Positions 61,718 through 64,000 of a DNA stretch of 64,000 bases are shown here, in pieces. The notes below the pieces were generated by a model. That model made no database searches and was not told the DNA's origin. It saw nothing but the letters and a program-made list of their open reading frames with translations. A program made the position numbers and the translations under genes. Source of the stretch: Glutamicibacter nicotianae (GTDB lineage Bacteria; Actinomycetota; Actinomycetes; Actinomycetales; Micrococcaceae); NCBI RefSeq assembly GCF_006539525.1, contig NZ_BJNE01000001.1:124001-188000 (forward strand), read 5' to 3'. How positions within the stretch are numbered: the stretch's first letter is position 1; each line of letters opens with the position of its first letter.

Positions 61718-63238
61718 ATGAGTGAAAAATTCGTTATTGCCATTGACCAAGGCACCACCAGTTCCCGTGCAATCGTCTTCACCCATGCCGGTGAGGTCCA
61801 CTCGGTAGGGCAGAAGGAGCACGAGCAGATCTTCCCGGCCGCCGGATGGGTCGAACATGATCCAGCCGAAATCTGGACCAATGTGCGCGAAGTGATCGGC
61901 CAGGCCTTGTCCAAGGCCAACCTGACCCGTCACGACATCGAGGTCGTCGGCATCACCAACCAGCGCGAAACCACGGTGGTGTGGGACAAGAACACCGGCG
62001 AAGCCGTTTACAACGCGATTGTCTGGCAGGACACCCGTACCCAGGACATCGTCGACGAGCTGGCGGGTGATGGCGGCCTGGAACGCTACAAGCAGACTGT
62101 CGGCTTGCCGCTGGCAACCTACTTCTCGGGCACCAAGATCAAGTGGATCCTGGACAATGTCGAAGGCGCGAGGGAACGTGCAGAAGCAGGCGACCTGCTG
62201 TTCGGCACCACCGACAGCTGGGTGCTGTGGAACCTGACCGGCGGCGTGGACGGCGGTGTGCACGTTACCGACGTGACCAACGCGTCGCGCACGCTGTTCA
62301 TGGACCTGAAGACCCTCCAATGGGACGAGAAGATCCTGGCCGATTTCGGCGTGCCGCTGTCCATGATGCCGGAGATCCGTTCGTCTTCGGAGGTGTACGG
62401 CACGGTGCACACGAACCAGTTGCTGCGCGAGGTGCCGGTTGCCGGTATCCTGGGCGACCAGCAGGCGGCAACCTTCGGCCAGGCCGCATTCACCGCGGGC
62501 ACCGCGAAGAATACCTATGGCACCGGCTGCTTCCTGATCTTCAACACCGGCACGGAGATCGTGAATTCGACCAACGGCCTGCTGACCACCATGGCGTACA
62601 AGCTGGGCGAGAGCGCACCGGTGTATGCCCTGGAAGGTTCCATCGCCGTTGCCGGTTCCCTGATCCAGTGGCTGCGCGACAACATCGGCATGATCGCCAC
62701 CGCCCCGGAGGTCGAACAGCTGGCGGCCCAGGTTGAGGATAACGGCGGCGTATATATCGTTCCGGCTTTCTCTGGCTTGTTCGCTCCCTATTGGCGTTCG
62801 GATGCCCGCGGCGCGATCGTCGGCCTGACCCGCTATGCTAACAAGAACCACATTGCCCGTGCGGCGCTCGAGTCCACCGCATTCCAGACGCGAGAAGTAC
62901 TGGACGCGGTCAACGCCGACGCTGAGGTTCCGTTGACCGAACTGAAGGTCGACGGCGGCATGGTGGCCAACGAAGCCCTGATGCAGTTCCAGGCCGACAT
63001 CCTCGGCGTGCCAGTGGTTCGCCCGCAGGTCACCGAGACCACCGCGCTGGGTGCGGCTTACGCCGCTGGCTTGGCCGTTGGCTTCTGGAAGGATCTGGGC
63101 GAGCTGGAGCAGAACTGGGCCGAGGACAAGCGTTGGGAGCCGACCATGGATGAGGAGTCGCGCGAGCGCAGCCTGCGCCTGTGGAAGAAGGCTGTCACCC
63201 GTACCTTCGACTGGGTCGACGAAGATACCAAGGCCTGA
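61718..63238 (+). CDS. glpK: Glycerol kinase
   Basis: A 506-residue FGGY-family kinase trapping glycerol as glycerol 3-phosphate. The start [21 protein letters not shown] (ATP/phosphate loop) is followed by [18 protein letters not shown], the glycerol site around WQDTRT, and [12 protein letters not shown] and [16 protein letters not shown]. Full length. AGAAAGAGAG is the ribosome-binding region. It ends the glp operon; a strong convergent terminator follows. Confidence 0.98.
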   Translation: MSEKFVIAIDQGTTSSRAIVFTHAGEVHSVGQKEHEQIFPAAGWVEHDPAEIWTNVREVIGQALSKANLTRHDIEVVGITNQRETTVVWDKNTGEAVYNAIVWQDTRTQDIVDELAGDGGLERYKQTVGLPLATYFSGTKIKWILDNVEGARERAEAGDLLFGTTDSWVLWNLTGGVDGGVHVTDVTNASRTLFMDLKTLQWDEKILADFGVPLSMMPEIRSSSEVYGTVHTNQLLREVPVAGILGDQQAATFGQAAFTAGTAKNTYGTGCFLIFNTGTEIVNSTNGLLTTMAYKLGESAPVYALEGSIAVAGSLIQWLRDNIGMIATAPEVEQLAAQVEDNGGVYIVPAFSGLFAPYWRSDARGAIVGLTRYANKNHIARAALESTAFQTREVLDAVNADAEVPLTELKVDGGMVANEALMQFQADILGVPVVRPQVTETTALGAAYAAGLAVGFWKDLGELEQNWAEDKRWEPTMDEESRERSLRLWKKAVTRTFDWVDEDTKA

Positions 63239-63275
63239 GCCCGACTGCGGCTTGGCCGGAACCGTTCCGGACACC

Positions 63276-63317
63276 GGCAGCGCCCGAACCGCCCATTGGC
63301 GTGGTTCGGGCGCTGCC
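63276..63317. terminator. Bidirectional terminator between glpK and the HNH gene
   Basis: A perfect 15-bp outer stem (GGCAGCGCCCGAACC at 63276-63290 with 63303-63317) with a further short inner GCC/GGC pairing, followed by CGTTT. It serves the convergent glpK and minus-strand nuclease gene. Confidence 0.85.
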
Positions 63318-63351
63318 CGTTTAAGACGGCCCTGTCAACACCTTGGGCCGC

Positions 63352-64000
63352 TCAGGTTTCCCGCCCTGCATCAGGGGTTTCTTCCTTGCCCGGCGGCTCG
63401 GTGTCCGGTGCGGCAGGTGCGTGGCGGGTGGGGGATTCGCCTGCCTGCCGGGCACCCCAATAGGTATTGCGGCGCGGTATTCGTTCCGGATCGACATGCT
63501 CCGGCATGAGCACGTGCGGCAGCCCGTCGACATCGATCACCGTGATCTGCCCGGCGTGGCGCTTGTGGTGATCGCCCGTGCACAGTCCGGCCCCTGACCA
63601 GACGCTGGTTTCCCCGCCGTCAGACCAGGGTTTCAGGTAGTGGTCGGTTTCGACCTGGTCCGGGGGCGCGGTGCAGTCAGGCACGATGCAGCCTCGGTCC
63701 CGGGCCATGATGGCTTCGCGGATCGCACCCTTGTGATAGCGCATCTTGCGCCCCATATCCAGCACTTGGCTGTTGCCTCCGAGCACGATCGGGATGATGT
63801 TCGCCCTGGCCAGTTGCTGCCGCAGCTCGCCGGGCGGGATATCGACGCCGTTGGCGGTCATGCCATGCGCATCGGCCAGGTTTTGCAAGTCTGCGAGCCA
63901 CAGGTAGACCACGAATTTCGGGGTGACGACCTTCCTTTTTCCGCCGGTGAAGGGGGCTCGCAGCAACGCCATGAATGCATTGAGCCGGCGGCGGTGCAGA
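63352..64000 (-). CDS. DUF222/HNH endonuclease-domain protein, C-terminal part
   Basis: The gene runs off the right edge; the frame is open to base 64000 and about 216 C-terminal residues are visible. LHRRRLNAFMALLRAPF and VVYLWLADLQNLAD are the end of a DUF222 domain, followed by an HNH nuclease module: RDRGCIVPDCTAPPDQVETD with DHYLKPWSDGG and GLCTGDHHKRHAG, where the His and Cys residues of a zinc-bound HNH fold are all present. A disordered tail rich in Pro and Glu ends it. Such genes occur in many copies in Arthrobacter-like genomes; their role is unsettled. Confidence 0.88.
   Translation of the reverse strand, partial: LHRRRLNAFMALLRAPFTGGKRKVVTPKFVVYLWLADLQNLADAHGMTANGVDIPPGELRQQLARANIIPIVLGGNSQVLDMGRKMRYHKGAIREAIMARDRGCIVPDCTAPPDQVETDHYLKPWSDGGETSVWSGAGLCTGDHHKRHAGQITVIDVDGLPHVLMPEHVDPERIPRRNTYWGARQAGESPTRHAPAAPDTEPPGKEETPDAGRET

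Overview
The window is high-GC actinobacterial chromosome. Gene content and order (pdxT-yebC-ruvCAB-yajC-secDF-relA; alaS-ruvX-mltG-aroE-aroC-aroK-aroB-efp-nusB; pyrR-pyrB-pyrC-carA-carB-pyrF-mihF-gmk-rpoZ-coaBC-metK-priA), an actinobacterial integration host factor, a PriA with degenerate helicase motifs and a DUF222/HNH nuclease at the right edge fit the Micrococcales, most likely Micrococcaceae (Arthrobacter/Glutamicibacter-like). The genus is an inference from gene content only.

Positions 1 to about 4200 are an accessory, decaying segment. It holds the tail of an arsenic-type permease, about 700 bases with no recognisable gene, a complete 1.3 kb IS3-family element, an MhqD-like hydrolase, and a zinc alcohol dehydrogenase gene broken into two remnants that flank the IS and the hydrolase. 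A probably truncated carboxymuconolactone-decarboxylase-type gene follows.

Positions 4200 to 11400 carry metabolic and surface singletons: a class II glutamine amidotransferase, a RibD-like reductase, an acetyltransferase coupled to an M3 oligopeptidase, a CapA-type lipoprotein, a DUF6226 protein and an aldo/keto reductase.

Positions 11500 to 28600 hold housekeeping blocks: PLP synthase glutaminase, YebC, Holliday-junction processing (RuvABC), Sec accessory subunits (YajC, SecD, SecF), the stringent-response enzyme Rel, an AbiEi-like protein, a DUF349 protein, HisRS, AspRS, a membrane-protein/PadR pair and D-aminoacyl-tRNA deacylase. Positions 28600 to 41800 carry RarA, ribosomal protein S4, AlaRS, RuvX, MltG and a shikimate cluster (aroE, aroC, aroK, aroB), then EF-P and NusB.

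Positions 41800 to 57200 hold a frameshifted DinB-like gene, then the pyrimidine operon behind a PyrR-binding RNA motif, then nucleotide, cofactor and replication genes. Positions 57200 to 63250 contain a hydrolase and a SorC-type regulator divergent from glpD-glpF-glpK, with paired operator-like repeats between them. The right edge is a partial DUF222/HNH gene.

The most interesting cross-cutting signals are five gene junctions with the same 8-base overlap (ATG-NN-stop), several starts with a TANNNT box only 6 to 7 bases upstream and no ribosome-binding site (candidate leaderless mRNAs), a 70-base low-GC patch inside pyrF, and a GlpF whose second NPA box reads NPF. I saw no CRISPR array, tRNA or rRNA gene, and no convincing new defence system.
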